Assembly: GCF_000340885.1 (NCBI RefSeq)
Contig: NC_020291.1
Span: forward strand, 6,364,001-6,428,000
Origin: Clostridium saccharoperbutylacetonicum N1-4(HMT)
GTDB taxonomy: Bacteria > Bacillota > Clostridia > Clostridiales > Clostridiaceae
Reading direction: 5' to 3'
Length of the DNA stretch: 64,000 bases
Under the pieces are notes generated by a model, which did no database searches, was not told where the DNA came from, and was given only the letters and a program-made list of their open reading frames with translations. Below, in pieces: positions 53,081 to 62,703 of this stretch. Numbering within the stretch: the first letter of the stretch is position 1; the number at the start of each line of letters is the position of its first letter. The position numbers and the translations under genes are program-made.

Positions 53081-54973
53081 TTAACTAAAATATTCCTCCA
53101 TTAATTCTTCTAACTGCTTCTGCAAGTCAACTTTTTCCTTATACAAAGCATCTAATTTTTCATAGTCATCACAGAACTTATTGATTTCCTCTTCAATGCC
53201 TTTTAATTTTTCTTCTAATTCTTCTATTTTCTCTTCAAGTTTTAATTTTTTAAATTCGTTATTAGGTTTTGTATTGTTAGATACTTTTTCTTTTTTAGTT
53301 TTGGCTATTTTGTTTTCTTCCTTAGGGATTATTTTAACTTCTACTCCACTTTTTAATTGGGCAATTTTTTCTTTATAGTATTCATAGTTCCCATTGTATG
53401 AATTTAAGATTCCCCCCTCTAATTCTACAACTCTATTTGCTATATTATTTATAAAATATCTATCATGAGATACAAATAATAGTGTTCCTTCAAAGTCTTT
53501 TAAAAATTCTTCTAATTCCTCTCTTGAAGCTATATCTAAATGATTTGTTGGTTCATCTAAAATTAAAAGATTCACTTCCTTATACATTAATATAGCCAGT
53601 TTAAGTCTGCTTCTTTCACCTCCAGATAAAGCTCCAATCTTCTTAAATACCATTTCTCCAAAGAACATATATCTTGCAAGATATTCTCTAGCCTTACCTT
53701 CTGTTATTACTATATCTTCTCTAAAGGTTTCTAATATAGTTTTATCTTCAGCTTCAAACACTACATTTTGTGGTAAATATCCAAGCTTTATACTGCTACC
53801 TAAGCTTGCTGTTCCCTTATCTGCTTCAAGATTTCCAAGCAAAATCTTTATTAAGGTTGATTTTCCACAACCATTTGCTCCTATTAAGGCTACTCTTTCC
53901 TTATTTCTCACTAGTAAATCTGCTTTATTAAATAACACTTTTTCATCATAGCTTTTGTATAATTCTTTAACTATAACTACATTATCTCCAGACCGTTCTC
54001 CTGTATTAACATTAATATTAATGTTTTGTCTTTCCATCACAGGCTTGTTTACCCTTTCAAGCTTATTTAACATCTTTTCCATGCTTGCAGCTCTTTTAAA
54101 GAACTTAGTATTATCACCATTCTTTCCCCATTCCCTTAATTGGGCAATAGACTTTTCAATTGCTTTAATCTTCTTCTGCTGATCTAAGAAGGCTTCCATT
54201 TGAAGCTTGAGTTGTCTATCTTTTTCATTTACAAAGGCTGTATAATTCCCATCGTAACTTTTTGCTTTCATATCTTCTATTTCAATAATTTTCGTCACTA
54301 CATTATCTAAAAAATATCTATCATGAGAAACTATTATTACTATGCCTTTATATTCTTTAAGATAAGCTTCAAGCCATTCCATAGTCTCCAAATCCAAATG
54401 ATTAGATGGTTCATCTAATAGTAATATATCAGGATTTTGAAGAAGTATTTTCCCTAAAATAACTGTTGTTTTTTCTCCTCCACTGAGTTCCGTAAATAGT
54501 TTATTCTTAAACTCCTCGTCAATTTTAAGTCCCACACAAACCTTGCTTAATTTTTCTTCCTTTTCATAACCTCCCAAACTTTCATAGTTAGTTTGTACTT
54601 TAGAATAACTATCTAATAGTTTCTCCATATTGGCTTCATTAGCTTCCGTCAGTTGCTTTTCAATAAGTTCCATTTCCTTTTGCAACCTATCTATTTTCTC
54701 AAAAGCTGTATTTAAAACATCAATTACTTTATAACCTTCCGGGTAAACTGGCATCTGTTCAAGATACCCTAAAGTTGAATTCTTTTTAATTGAAATAGTT
54801 CCACTTTCATGTTCTTCAATTCCCATAAGTATTTTTAATAGCGTACTCTTACCACAACCATTTTCCCCTACAACTCCAACTTTTTCAGAGGTTTGTATAT
54901 CAAATGTAACATCCTCTAAAACCATATTTGCTCCATAGTATTTTTGTAATTTATTCAAAGCTAATTCTATCAT
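53081..54973 (-). CDS. ABC-F family ATPase (ribosome-associated)
   Basis: 630 residues from ATG 54973 (GGAGG upstream, inside the end of the MFS gene). Two ABC domains without membrane segments: GENGCGKST, LSGGEKT, LLLDEPSNHLD; then GANGCGKST, LSGGERSRLK, LILDEPTNHLD; joined by the ~80-residue ABC-F linker and ended by a charged coiled coil. ABC-F proteins bind the ribosomal E site, some displacing antibiotics. The MFS partner and upstream attenuator-like leader favour an antibiotic-protection role here. Confidence 0.88.
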   Translation of the reverse strand: MIELALNKLQKYYGANMVLEDVTFDIQTSEKVGVVGENGCGKSTLLKILMGIEEHESGTISIKKNSTLGYLEQMPVYPEGYKVIDVLNTAFEKIDRLQKEMELIEKQLTEANEANMEKLLDSYSKVQTNYESLGGYEKEEKLSKVCVGLKIDEEFKNKLFTELSGGEKTTVILGKILLQNPDILLLDEPSNHLDLETMEWLEAYLKEYKGIVIIVSHDRYFLDNVVTKIIEIEDMKAKSYDGNYTAFVNEKDRQLKLQMEAFLDQQKKIKAIEKSIAQLREWGKNGDNTKFFKRAASMEKMLNKLERVNKPVMERQNININVNTGERSGDNVVIVKELYKSYDEKVLFNKADLLVRNKERVALIGANGCGKSTLIKILLGNLEADKGTASLGSSIKLGYLPQNVVFEAEDKTILETFREDIVITEGKAREYLARYMFFGEMVFKKIGALSGGERSRLKLAILMYKEVNLLILDEPTNHLDIASREELEEFLKDFEGTLLFVSHDRYFINNIANRVVELEGGILNSYNGNYEYYKEKIAQLKSGVEVKIIPKEENKIAKTKKEKVSNNTKPNNEFKKLKLEEKIEELEEKLKGIEEEINKFCDDYEKLDALYKEKVDLQKQLEELMEEYFS

Positions 54974-56198
54974 TATTAATTCCTCCAATTTTCTCTATAT
55001 TTTTTTGTTCTACATTCTTGTGTTTACTAAGTTTTATTAATAAAAATAACATTACTGGAATATACACGACTGCTATAATTCCAAAGGCTATTGAAAATCC
55101 AACCTTTTCTGCCAGTGCTCCAAACAAAGGAAACACACTTATCATAAATGCACTAAAGCATAAACTATCAAAAGATAATATTGTTGCTCTATATTCTGAT
55201 GGTACTCTTGAGTTAATATAATCGCTAAAGATTGTGAAAGAAAGCCCTGCTGAAACTGAACTTAAAAGGAAAAATGCTACTGATAATTCCTTTACAAACG
55301 CTAATCCCATCAAAGATAATATATTTATAAGTGATACAGTTATTAAAGTTCCTTTTAATTTTAAGCTTGCTTCAAGCTTATAAGCATATTTTGAGCTAAT
55401 AGCATCAATAAGACTACTTGCTGCACAGATTATAGCTATCATTGTTTTTGAATAACTAATATCAGAAAAATACTGTTGACTGTAATAAAACACAGTAGTT
55501 TGAAGACTTGATACTAATGCTGAAAATAATATTAAATATAATACTACCTTTCTTATTCTTAGTACTTTAACACTTGTCACCAATTGATTTAATATTAAAT
55601 TTCCAGTTTCCTTTACTTTATCTTCTTTTTGAATAGGTGGTTCATTAAAGTTATAAGCAGCTATTAAAGCTATTATCTGTATAACAGCCCCTAATATATA
55701 TGCATATAAGAAATTAACATCTGCTAAGATTCCACCAAGTAAGACTGCTAACCCCTGAGCTAAAGACATAATAAAGGCTAAATCCCCCCATATTTTCTTA
55801 TATTTATCCTCTTCACCTAACTCTTTTAAACTATCATAAACTAGAGCTTCCCCTGCTCCAGAATTTAAATTTGCTCCTGCTGCACTTAATGCAAAGGCAA
55901 TACTAAAGCCCCAAAAGCCATTTGAAATAATCATTAGAATACAGGAAACTATACCAACAATTCTTCCAAGAATTACACTAAACTTCTTTCCATATAAATC
56001 AGCAATAACTCCTGTTGGCAATTCAAATAACACTCCTGTTATATGATAAACAGATTCTATAAGCCCTATCTCCACTAAAGACATACCTTTAAAGCTTAGG
56101 TATAGTACCCATATTGCTGAGGTGATATTTAATTGTAGTAAAAAATTATAAACATAACTAATTGATATATTTCTTTTTAATTTTTCTTTAATATTCAT
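54951..56198 (-). CDS. MFS transporter, probable drug efflux
   Basis: 415 residues with about 12 membrane helices. The cytoplasmic-loop motif ELPTGVIADLYGKKFSVILG (about 57-76) is MFS motif A, as in drug:proton antiporters. It overlaps the ABC-F gene by 23 bases, so the two are co-expressed. Transcription enters through a leader with a short ORF and terminator. The substrate is unknown. Confidence 0.85.
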   Translation of the reverse strand: MNIKEKLKRNISISYVYNFLLQLNITSAIWVLYLSFKGMSLVEIGLIESVYHITGVLFELPTGVIADLYGKKFSVILGRIVGIVSCILMIISNGFWGFSIAFALSAAGANLNSGAGEALVYDSLKELGEEDKYKKIWGDLAFIMSLAQGLAVLLGGILADVNFLYAYILGAVIQIIALIAAYNFNEPPIQKEDKVKETGNLILNQLVTSVKVLRIRKVVLYLILFSALVSSLQTTVFYYSQQYFSDISYSKTMIAIICAASSLIDAISSKYAYKLEASLKLKGTLITVSLINILSLMGLAFVKELSVAFFLLSSVSAGLSFTIFSDYINSRVPSEYRATILSFDSLCFSAFMISVFPLFGALAEKVGFSIAFGIIAVVYIPVMLFLLIKLSKHKNVEQKNIEKIGGINNDRISFE

Positions 56199-56239
56199 AT
56201 TTATTAATCCTCCAAAAATCTAATTTATTTTTTTATGCA

Positions 56240-56301
56240 CAAAAATAAGCCTTTAAATTTTAGCTTTTAGTAAAACTCACTAAAGCTAAAGTAAAAGACT
56301 T
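56240..56301 (-). terminator. Attenuator-like terminator before the MFS/ABC-F operon
   Basis: On the reverse strand AAGTCTTTTACTTTAGCTTT…AGT pairs with ACT…AAAAGCTAAA and AAAGGCTT, a stem of over 20 bp with small bulges, followed by ATTTTTG. It lies about 40 bases before the MFS start and overlaps the 18-codon ORF at 56260-56316, so ribosome position could decide whether it forms. Confidence 0.6.
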
Positions 56302-56316
56302 ATGGAAGAAACGCAT
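56260..56316 (-). CDS. Candidate 18-residue leader peptide
   Basis: MRFFHKSFTLALVSFTKS, ending inside the attenuator stem. Short leader ORFs of this kind control inducible macrolide/lincosamide resistance genes by ribosome stalling. No strong ribosome site is visible upstream of ATG 56316, so translation is unproven. Confidence 0.4.
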   Translation of the reverse strand: MRFFHKSFTLALVSFTKS

Positions 56317-56397
56317 CTTAGATTTTTGGTTATAACTCTATTGATATTCAAAATTCACACATCAAAGTTTAGCTAAAACCCTTAAAATAAGTAATAT

Positions 56398-56430
56398 AAA
56401 AGGACCCAAGTATAAAAACCTTGAGTCCCA
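56398..56430 (-). terminator. Terminator after the 49-residue gene
   Basis: GGACTCAAG/CTTGGGTCC stem (one G-T) with a 9-base loop, then TTTTATATT on the reverse strand. Confidence 0.65.
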
Positions 56431-56490
56431 AAAAGCTTAACTTATCAGTATATGAATTTCAAAAAATTCAATTTACCTAAAGACATGGAA

Positions 56491-56640
56491 TCATGGATTC
56501 ATACTATAGTCAGTACTTATTCTAAAAATGGACGCACTTCCCCCGTTAAATTGAGCATATGCAAATTTTGTAAACAATCCACTACCGAACTTTTCTTTCT
56601 TGCTTACAACGATTTTAAAACTACCAACTATATTAGCCAT
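56491..56640 (-). CDS. Small protein of 49 residues, unknown
   Basis: ATG 56640 follows GGAGGTGG, a very strong site. The product starts MANIVGSFKIVVSKKEKFGS and contains a glycine/aromatic-rich middle (FAYAQFNGGSASIFR). No signal peptide. It has its own terminator and lies just upstream of the attenuator of the MFS/ABC-F operon, in the same direction. The forward ORF across it has no ribosome site and is rejected. Confidence 0.55.
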   Translation of the reverse strand: MANIVGSFKIVVSKKEKFGSGLFTKFAYAQFNGGSASIFRISTDYSMNP

Positions 56641-56748
56641 GATTCCACCTCCTCTTCTTAATAATATTATAAATTATATACTAAATACTGGTATTTTGCA
56701 AGGATTTTATTAGATTAGCTATCTCATTTCCTCGGAAATACTTAATAC

Positions 56749-59136
56749 TTAAATTGTTTTTACTTTAAATTTTCTGTTAACTCTAACTCTAAAAATATCA
56801 ACTATCTTTGTAATTAATGGACCTGATAATATTATTACAGCTAAAGATATTGCCCAATCTTTTATATTTATCACAGATAAACTAAATATTTCTCTTCCAA
56901 TAGGGGTTATAAATGCAAGCACTATAATCCCAAACATAGATAAGCACATTATAGTTTTGAACTTTGTCAAAGGTTTTGCAACCCTAAATAAAATTACCAT
57001 GCTTATACCAGAAAACATCAATACTGATAAGGTCCTGCTATAATCCAAAGATGCATTTATTCTAAGAGACAATACGAAGGTTATTACAGTAAACAATGCC
57101 AGCAATATTCCATTTGGTATACTTACTGTGGTTATTCTTGTTAAGAAGCCTTTCTTTACTCCTCCAGTACTAGGTAACAACGCTAAAAAGAAAGATGGAA
57201 TTCCTATTGCACAGCTTCCTACCAAAGATAATTGAATTGGCAATATTGGATATTCTAAGAATAACACTGAACACATAAGAGCTAAAATCCCTGAATATAT
57301 TGTTTTTGATAAAAATAATTCTGAAACTCTCTCTAAATTATTAATTTGCTTTCTTCCTTCTTCAAGTACCTTAGGAAGTGCAGAAAAATCTGATTTCATT
57401 AATACCAACTGTGCTACTGCTTTTGTTGCATCAGATCCATTTGCCATAGCTATTCCACAATCTGAAGCTTTTAAAGCAAGTACATCATTTACTCCATCAC
57501 CTGTCATGGCAACAGTATGCTCCATTTCTTGAAGAACTGTAACTATTTTTTTCTTTTGATGTGGAGTTACTCTTCCAAAAACAGTTGTATCATTAATTAC
57601 TTTTTTAAGTTCTTCATGGTCTTCTGGCAATTCTCTTGCATCAATATATTTTTCCCATTGCTCTACGCCAGCTCTTCTTGCAACCTCTGATACAGTAATA
57701 GGACTATCTCCAGAGATTATTTTTACATCAACACCTTGTTCACTAAAGAATCTTAATACATCTGGTGCTGCTTCCCTTATAATATCTTCAATTAATATTA
57801 ATGCAACACTTTCTATATTTCCTTCTAATTTTTCACTTAATTTGTTGTGAAGATTAGCTAACAACAAGACTCTCTTGCCCTTCTTTGCTTCTTCTTTAAC
57901 TAGATTTTCTATAAAGTGATATTGTTTATTTAATATAATTTCAGGTGCACCTAAAATCCATGTTCCAATTCCCTCAAAAGTGGCACCACTCCACTTTCTT
58001 TTTGATGAAAATGGAATCTTATCTGTACATACTAAACTTTTATCATAATCTTTATATTTATCTAAAATAGCCTTTTGTGTTGGGTTATTACAAGGTAAAT
58101 TATGAATTAAAGCCGCTAATATATTATCTATTTCTCCTGAATCTCGGCAGCCTATATTTTTAACTTCAGCTAGTCTTAAATCTCCTTGTGTTATTGTTCC
58201 TGTCTTATCTAAACATAATACATCCACCCTTGCTAAAACCTCTGTAGCACATAATTCCTGCACTAAGGTATCATATTGAGATAATTTAACAATCGAAACG
58301 ATAAATGTAGCACTCGTTAACAATACAAGCCCTTCTGGCACCATACCAACAATTCCTGATACTGCACCTATACATGCATCCTGCCAAGTATTCTCAGGGA
58401 TTCTTAATTGAGTTATTATTAGCAATAATGATAATGGTGGTACTATCCATATTATAACTTTAAATATTTTATCTATAGCTGTCTGCAATTCTGAATTTAT
58501 TATTTTGAATTGTCTTGCTTCCTCTGCAAGTGTAGAAGAATAAGTTTCTTTTCCAACTTTTCTTACAACTGCATAACCTTCTCCTGATGCAACAAAGCTT
58601 CCTGAAAGTAACTTTTCACTATAATGCTTAGAGATTGCATCTGCTTCCCCAGTAAGCATTGATTCATCTATTTCAAGTCCATTACTTTGTATAACTTCAG
58701 CATCTGCTAGTATCTGCATACCTGCTTCTAAATACATTACATCATCAAGCACGATATCTTCTATGGAAATTTCTTTTATTTCACCATCACGAATGACTTT
58801 TGCATGAGCTTCACTAATAACAGATAACTTTTCTAATGTATGTTTAGCTTTAATTTCCTGTATTACTCCAATTAATGTATTTACAATAATAACACCTACG
58901 AAAACAGCATTCTTAGGTGAGCCAGCTATAATAATTGCCGCTGCAAGAGTAAAATTTATAGCATTAAATTTTGTAAATAAATTTGCTCTTATTATTTGAG
59001 CTATAGTTCTTGATGGAGTTTTAGGAATATGATTAACTTTGCCTTCTTTTATTCTTTTCTTAACTTCCTTTGATGTTAATCCTATTATTTCGTCATCGTT
59101 CCTTTCCTGAATATCTAATGTATTGTTTAAATTCAT
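56749..59136 (-). CDS. P-type cation ATPase (CtpE-like)
   Basis: 795 residues. Actuator TGE at 162-164, phosphorylation site DKTGT with Asp310, PEGL in the fourth membrane helix (267-270), hinge TGDGVNDVLALKASDCG, and about ten membrane helices. PEGLVLLTS instead of a heavy-metal CPC motif, and the short cytosolic N-terminus, resemble the CtpE group, reported in mycobacteria to import calcium. Substrate here is inferred. Monocistronic. Confidence 0.85.
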   Translation of the reverse strand: MNLNNTLDIQERNDDEIIGLTSKEVKKRIKEGKVNHIPKTPSRTIAQIIRANLFTKFNAINFTLAAAIIIAGSPKNAVFVGVIIVNTLIGVIQEIKAKHTLEKLSVISEAHAKVIRDGEIKEISIEDIVLDDVMYLEAGMQILADAEVIQSNGLEIDESMLTGEADAISKHYSEKLLSGSFVASGEGYAVVRKVGKETYSSTLAEEARQFKIINSELQTAIDKIFKVIIWIVPPLSLLLIITQLRIPENTWQDACIGAVSGIVGMVPEGLVLLTSATFIVSIVKLSQYDTLVQELCATEVLARVDVLCLDKTGTITQGDLRLAEVKNIGCRDSGEIDNILAALIHNLPCNNPTQKAILDKYKDYDKSLVCTDKIPFSSKRKWSGATFEGIGTWILGAPEIILNKQYHFIENLVKEEAKKGKRVLLLANLHNKLSEKLEGNIESVALILIEDIIREAAPDVLRFFSEQGVDVKIISGDSPITVSEVARRAGVEQWEKYIDARELPEDHEELKKVINDTTVFGRVTPHQKKKIVTVLQEMEHTVAMTGDGVNDVLALKASDCGIAMANGSDATKAVAQLVLMKSDFSALPKVLEEGRKQINNLERVSELFLSKTIYSGILALMCSVLFLEYPILPIQLSLVGSCAIGIPSFFLALLPSTGGVKKGFLTRITTVSIPNGILLALFTVITFVLSLRINASLDYSRTLSVLMFSGISMVILFRVAKPLTKFKTIMCLSMFGIIVLAFITPIGREIFSLSVINIKDWAISLAVIILSGPLITKIVDIFRVRVNRKFKVKTI

Positions 59137-59321
59137 TAAAACTCTCCTACCTATGTAAATTATTTTTCTACCTTATTTCATCGAATTAATTAATGTATTA
59201 TATATTATACCTTATTTTAATAATATTTTTCCCTATGTTTTACTTAAAATATTATTAAATTTATCTATTTTTAATAATCGTATAACTTTTTTATTCTTTT
59301 AATATAATAATTTTTATATTA

Positions 59322-59335
59322 TACTGATTAGTGTA
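59322..59335 (+). promoter_or_regulatory. Inverted repeat before the acyltransferase gene
   Basis: TACT-GATT-AGTG (59322-59333) is nearly the same dyad as the two upstream of the lipase (3416, 3482). It overlaps a TATATTAT-like -10 region about 35 bases before the start. Confidence 0.4.
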
Positions 59336-59367
59336 AAATTATTATATTGAAGGAAGTGTAATATTTA

Positions 59368-60090
59368 ATGCTGAGAACTTTATTATTTTATTCAGGTATG
59401 ATCCTTAGTTTAGTTTTTGCTTCTATCTTTAGAATTAGAATAAAATTTTTAACTTTTACCAATAATATAAAAGGAAGAAATAACTTCATTCATAAAGTAA
59501 CCCATACATGGGCTAAATTTATTTTAAAAATAGCTGGTGCTAAAGTTAATGTTATAGGTCTAGAAAATATTCCTAAAGATGAAACTGTATTATTTGTTTC
59601 AAATCATGAAAGCAATTTTGATATTCCATTATTATTAGGTGTTATCGACATGCCAAAGGGCTTTATCGCAAAGAAAGAGCTTGAAAATTGGCCTTTCATA
59701 AGCACTTGGATGAAATATATAAATTGTATCTTCATGGATAGGGATAATTTAAGAAAATCTGCGGAAGCAATAGTTGACGGTATAAATTTATTGAAGTCTG
59801 GCCACTCTATGGTTATTTTCCCATCGGGTACACGAAGTAAAGGCAAGTCTATTGATGAATTTAAAAGCGGCAGTTTCAAACTAGCGACAAAATCAAAATG
59901 TCCAATAGTACCATTAACAATAAACGGAACCTATAAGCTCCTAGAAGAAAATAATAATAGAATTAAAGGCGCCGATATAGAATTAATAATTCATCCTACT
60001 ATATATGTAGATAAATTAACTAAGGACGAGCTAGAGAAGCTACCTAATACAGTCCATTCCATCATAATTAATTCATGTAAGGATTACTAA
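59368..60090 (+). CDS. plsC: 1-acyl-sn-glycerol-3-phosphate acyltransferase
   Basis: 240 residues with an N-terminal membrane helix, the acyltransferase motif NHESNFD (His80, Asp85) and FPSGTRSKG (about 151-159), a variant of FPEGTRS in which Glu is Ser. It makes phosphatidic acid from lysophosphatidic acid at the inner membrane face. AAGGAAG precedes the start. A dyad related to those at the lipase gene suggests shared lipid-linked control. Confidence 0.85.
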   Translation: MLRTLLFYSGMILSLVFASIFRIRIKFLTFTNNIKGRNNFIHKVTHTWAKFILKIAGAKVNVIGLENIPKDETVLFVSNHESNFDIPLLLGVIDMPKGFIAKKELENWPFISTWMKYINCIFMDRDNLRKSAEAIVDGINLLKSGHSMVIFPSGTRSKGKSIDEFKSGSFKLATKSKCPIVPLTINGTYKLLEENNNRIKGADIELIIHPTIYVDKLTKDELEKLPNTVHSIIINSCKDY

Positions 60091-60118
60091 AAAATATTAT
60101 AACATATATTAAATTTTT

Positions 60119-60148
60119 TTGACATAGTTTCGTATAATATGTTATAAT
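60119..60148 (+). promoter_or_regulatory. Promoter of the DEAD-box helicase gene
   Basis: TTGACA (60119-60124), 18-base spacer, TATAAT (60143-60148). It implies a leader of about 155 bases with short palindromes (CACAATTGTG, AAGAATTATTCTT), as is common for cold-inducible RNA helicase genes. Confidence 0.65.
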
Positions 60149-60309
60149 AAATTCATTTGACTTATATATGTTGCAATTCACAATTGTGTTTAAATTTTTT
60201 GGCATTTCAATACTAGAAATTAAGAATTATTCTTGCAATTTATATATTCCTTTAATTAGTAAATTAAAGGGGAGCGACCAATTTTAAAATATAGAAACGA
60301 GGATATTTA

Positions 60310-61887
60310 ATGAATGATAATCAATTTGCTACATTAGGTCTAAAGGAGAGTATTGTAAAAGCAATATCAGACCTTGGTTTTACGGAACCATCTCAAATAC
60401 AAGAACAAAGTATACCTGTAACCCTTAGTGGAGCTGACCTAATTGGGCAGGCTCAAACTGGTACCGGAAAAACTGCTGCTTACAGCTTACCAATCCTTAC
60501 AAAAATGAGTGATAAAAAAGGGATTAAAGCTCTTGTTTTAGCACCAACAAGAGAGCTTGCAGTTCAAGTTAACGAAGAAATACAAAGATTGTCTAAGTAT
60601 GAAAAAACTGAAGTATTATCTGTTTATGGTGGAGATTCAATAGACAGACAAATTAGAGCTTTAAGAAAAGGTACTGTAGACATAGTTGTTGGTACTCCTG
60701 GACGTATGCTTGACCTTATAAAGAGAAAATGCCTTCATTTAGATAGCATTGAATTTTTAGTTCTAGATGAAGCTGACGAAATGCTTAATATGGGATTTAT
60801 TGATGATATAGAAGAAATTCTTAGTCATACACCAACAGAAAGACAAACTTTACTATTTTCAGCAACAATGCCTGATCAAATAAAAAAACTTGCTAAGAGA
60901 TATATGAAAGCAGATGCACAGCATGTTTCGATAAAGAAAAGTTCTTTAACTGTATCTAAAATCGAACAAAGTTATTTTATGATTAATAACAAGCATAGAT
61001 TAGAAGCTCTTTGCAGATTATTAGATTCAGATAATCCTAGTTCTGCTATAATATTTTGTAGAACTAAAAGAGGCGTTGATGAGCTTGTACAAGAACTACA
61101 ATCAAAAGGTTACATGGTTGAAGGAATGCACGGAGATATGACTCAAGCTCATAGATTAACTACCTTAAATAAATTTAAAGAAGGAACATTAAGCTTATTA
61201 ATTGCAACTGATGTTGCTGCTAGAGGTATTGATGTTGAGGGAGTAACTCATGTATTTAACTATGATTTACCTCAAGATGTTGAATCTTATGTTCATAGAA
61301 TAGGTAGAACTGGTAGAGCAAACAAGAGTGGTACTGCGTACTCATTAGTAACTCCAAAAGATTTTGCAATGCTTAAGCAAATTCAAAATGTTACAAAGAG
61401 TCAAATTACTCAAAAACCTGTTCCAACTGCTGAAGAAATCAACAATAAGAAATTCAAAAACATGGTTTCCGAAGTTGAAAAAACTATTGAAGCTGGTGAA
61501 CTTACAAAGTTTATCCCAAGTGCAATAGAATTAACTGAAGCTCATGATCCAGTATCAATTATTGCAGCTTTAATGAAAATTAAATTCCAATCTGAAAGTG
61601 TATTTGACTATAGTGCAAATAAGCTTGATGCACCTAAGAAAGAAGATGTACGTTTATTTTTCTCTGTCGGCAAACGAGATGGATTAACTCCAAAGGTATT
61701 GATTAATTACATTAAAGACATGACAAGAATTAGTGCTTCTGCAATTGGTCAAATAGACCTTATGGAAAACTTCTCATTTGTAACAGTTGATGAAACTGTA
61801 GCTGCCAAAATAATAAATAAATGTCCTGGCGGAAAGATCAACAAAAAGAAAGTTAATGTTGAAGTAGCCAATAAGCGTAAGAAATAA
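60310..61887 (+). CDS. DEAD-box RNA helicase with DbpA-type RNA-binding domain
   Basis: 525 residues. Q motif (FTEPSQIQEQSIP), AQTGTGKT, PTRELA, DEAD (LDEADEM), SAT, ARGID, HRIGRTGR in order, then a C-terminal domain (about 445-515, VRLFFSVGKRDGLTPKVLIN) of the DbpA RNA-binding type that recognises 23S rRNA. It likely helps ribosome assembly or RNA turnover. GAGG precedes the start. Confidence 0.92.
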   Translation: MNDNQFATLGLKESIVKAISDLGFTEPSQIQEQSIPVTLSGADLIGQAQTGTGKTAAYSLPILTKMSDKKGIKALVLAPTRELAVQVNEEIQRLSKYEKTEVLSVYGGDSIDRQIRALRKGTVDIVVGTPGRMLDLIKRKCLHLDSIEFLVLDEADEMLNMGFIDDIEEILSHTPTERQTLLFSATMPDQIKKLAKRYMKADAQHVSIKKSSLTVSKIEQSYFMINNKHRLEALCRLLDSDNPSSAIIFCRTKRGVDELVQELQSKGYMVEGMHGDMTQAHRLTTLNKFKEGTLSLLIATDVAARGIDVEGVTHVFNYDLPQDVESYVHRIGRTGRANKSGTAYSLVTPKDFAMLKQIQNVTKSQITQKPVPTAEEINNKKFKNMVSEVEKTIEAGELTKFIPSAIELTEAHDPVSIIAALMKIKFQSESVFDYSANKLDAPKKEDVRLFFSVGKRDGLTPKVLINYIKDMTRISASAIGQIDLMENFSFVTVDETVAAKIINKCPGGKINKKKVNVEVANKRKK

Positions 61888-61916
61888 TTATAAGTTAATT
61901 AATTATTCTTACATAA

Positions 61917-61964
61917 GGGAAGATTATTTTTAGGAATTCTCCTAGGTTTATCCTCCCTTTTTTT
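61917..61964 (+). terminator. Terminator of the RNA helicase gene
   Basis: GGGAAGAT/ATCCTCCC outer stem with an inner TAGGA/TCCTA hairpin, then TTTTTTT. Confidence 0.8.
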
Positions 61965-62044
61965 GTTGTTCTTTTTTAATATCTTCACTTATTACATTTC
62001 TAATTTCTATCCACAATATTTTATTTATTTATCCACATATCTGC

Positions 62045-62554
62045 TTAGTTATCTACATTATCTTCATAAAAATTCACATCTACAACGCCATCTAGTGCAT
62101 ACTTTTTTGGCATTCTAATACTAAGAATTCCATTATCAATATTCTTAAGTATTTGGCTTGTCTCTATATCTTCAATATTTTCAAATTTCTTATTGTATGA
62201 CTTTTTTACAAGCACCTTACTTGTTAATATCCCAATTCCTCTATTCACTAATTCAGACCTATTTAAATTTATTTCTAATATTCCTGGATCATATCTTATA
62301 CTTAATTCTCTAAGGTCAATCCCTTTTAAATTGATATTTAATAGGTACATATCCTCATATTGCTCCAATTCAATAAAATCATTATTTTCATCTTCTTTTC
62401 TTTCATAAATTCCTTCTTCCAAATTCCCATTATCAGTATTTTGAAATTCGCTAATATCTATATTCTCTAGAACAGAACTCATAATATCACTAATTTTTTG
62501 CAGATTATTTAAGTTAAAGGTGTCACCTATTCTAAATGAAAAAATTTTAAACAT
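62045..62554 (-). CDS. Hsp20/alpha-crystallin-like protein
   Basis: 169 residues. A helical, acidic N-terminus is followed by a crystallin-type beta domain (YEDMYLLNINLKGIDLRELS … YDPGILEINLNR … ILKNIDNGILSIRMPKK). The order and the final strand fit small heat-shock proteins, but the sequence is divergent and lacks a clear IxI tail. GAGGAGG precedes ATG 62554. A holdase chaperone role is inferred. Confidence 0.65.
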   Translation of the reverse strand: MFKIFSFRIGDTFNLNNLQKISDIMSSVLENIDISEFQNTDNGNLEEGIYERKEDENNDFIELEQYEDMYLLNINLKGIDLRELSIRYDPGILEINLNRSELVNRGIGILTSKVLVKKSYNKKFENIEDIETSQILKNIDNGILSIRMPKKYALDGVVDVNFYEDNVDN

Positions 62555-62703
62555 ACTTTCCTCCTCATATTTATGGATTTCTAGTTACAAGATAAAAAGC
62601 TTCTAATACCTATATAGTATTTATAATTTTTCAATTTGTTTAAACTATTTATTCCATAAATAGAGTTGATTTGCCGAAGAAAAGTCGTCTTTAACCTTCA
62701 ACT

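Noticed and set aside
56452..56661. Forward 69-codon ORF
   Set aside because: It has no ribosome site and covers the reverse 49-residue gene with GGAGGTGG.
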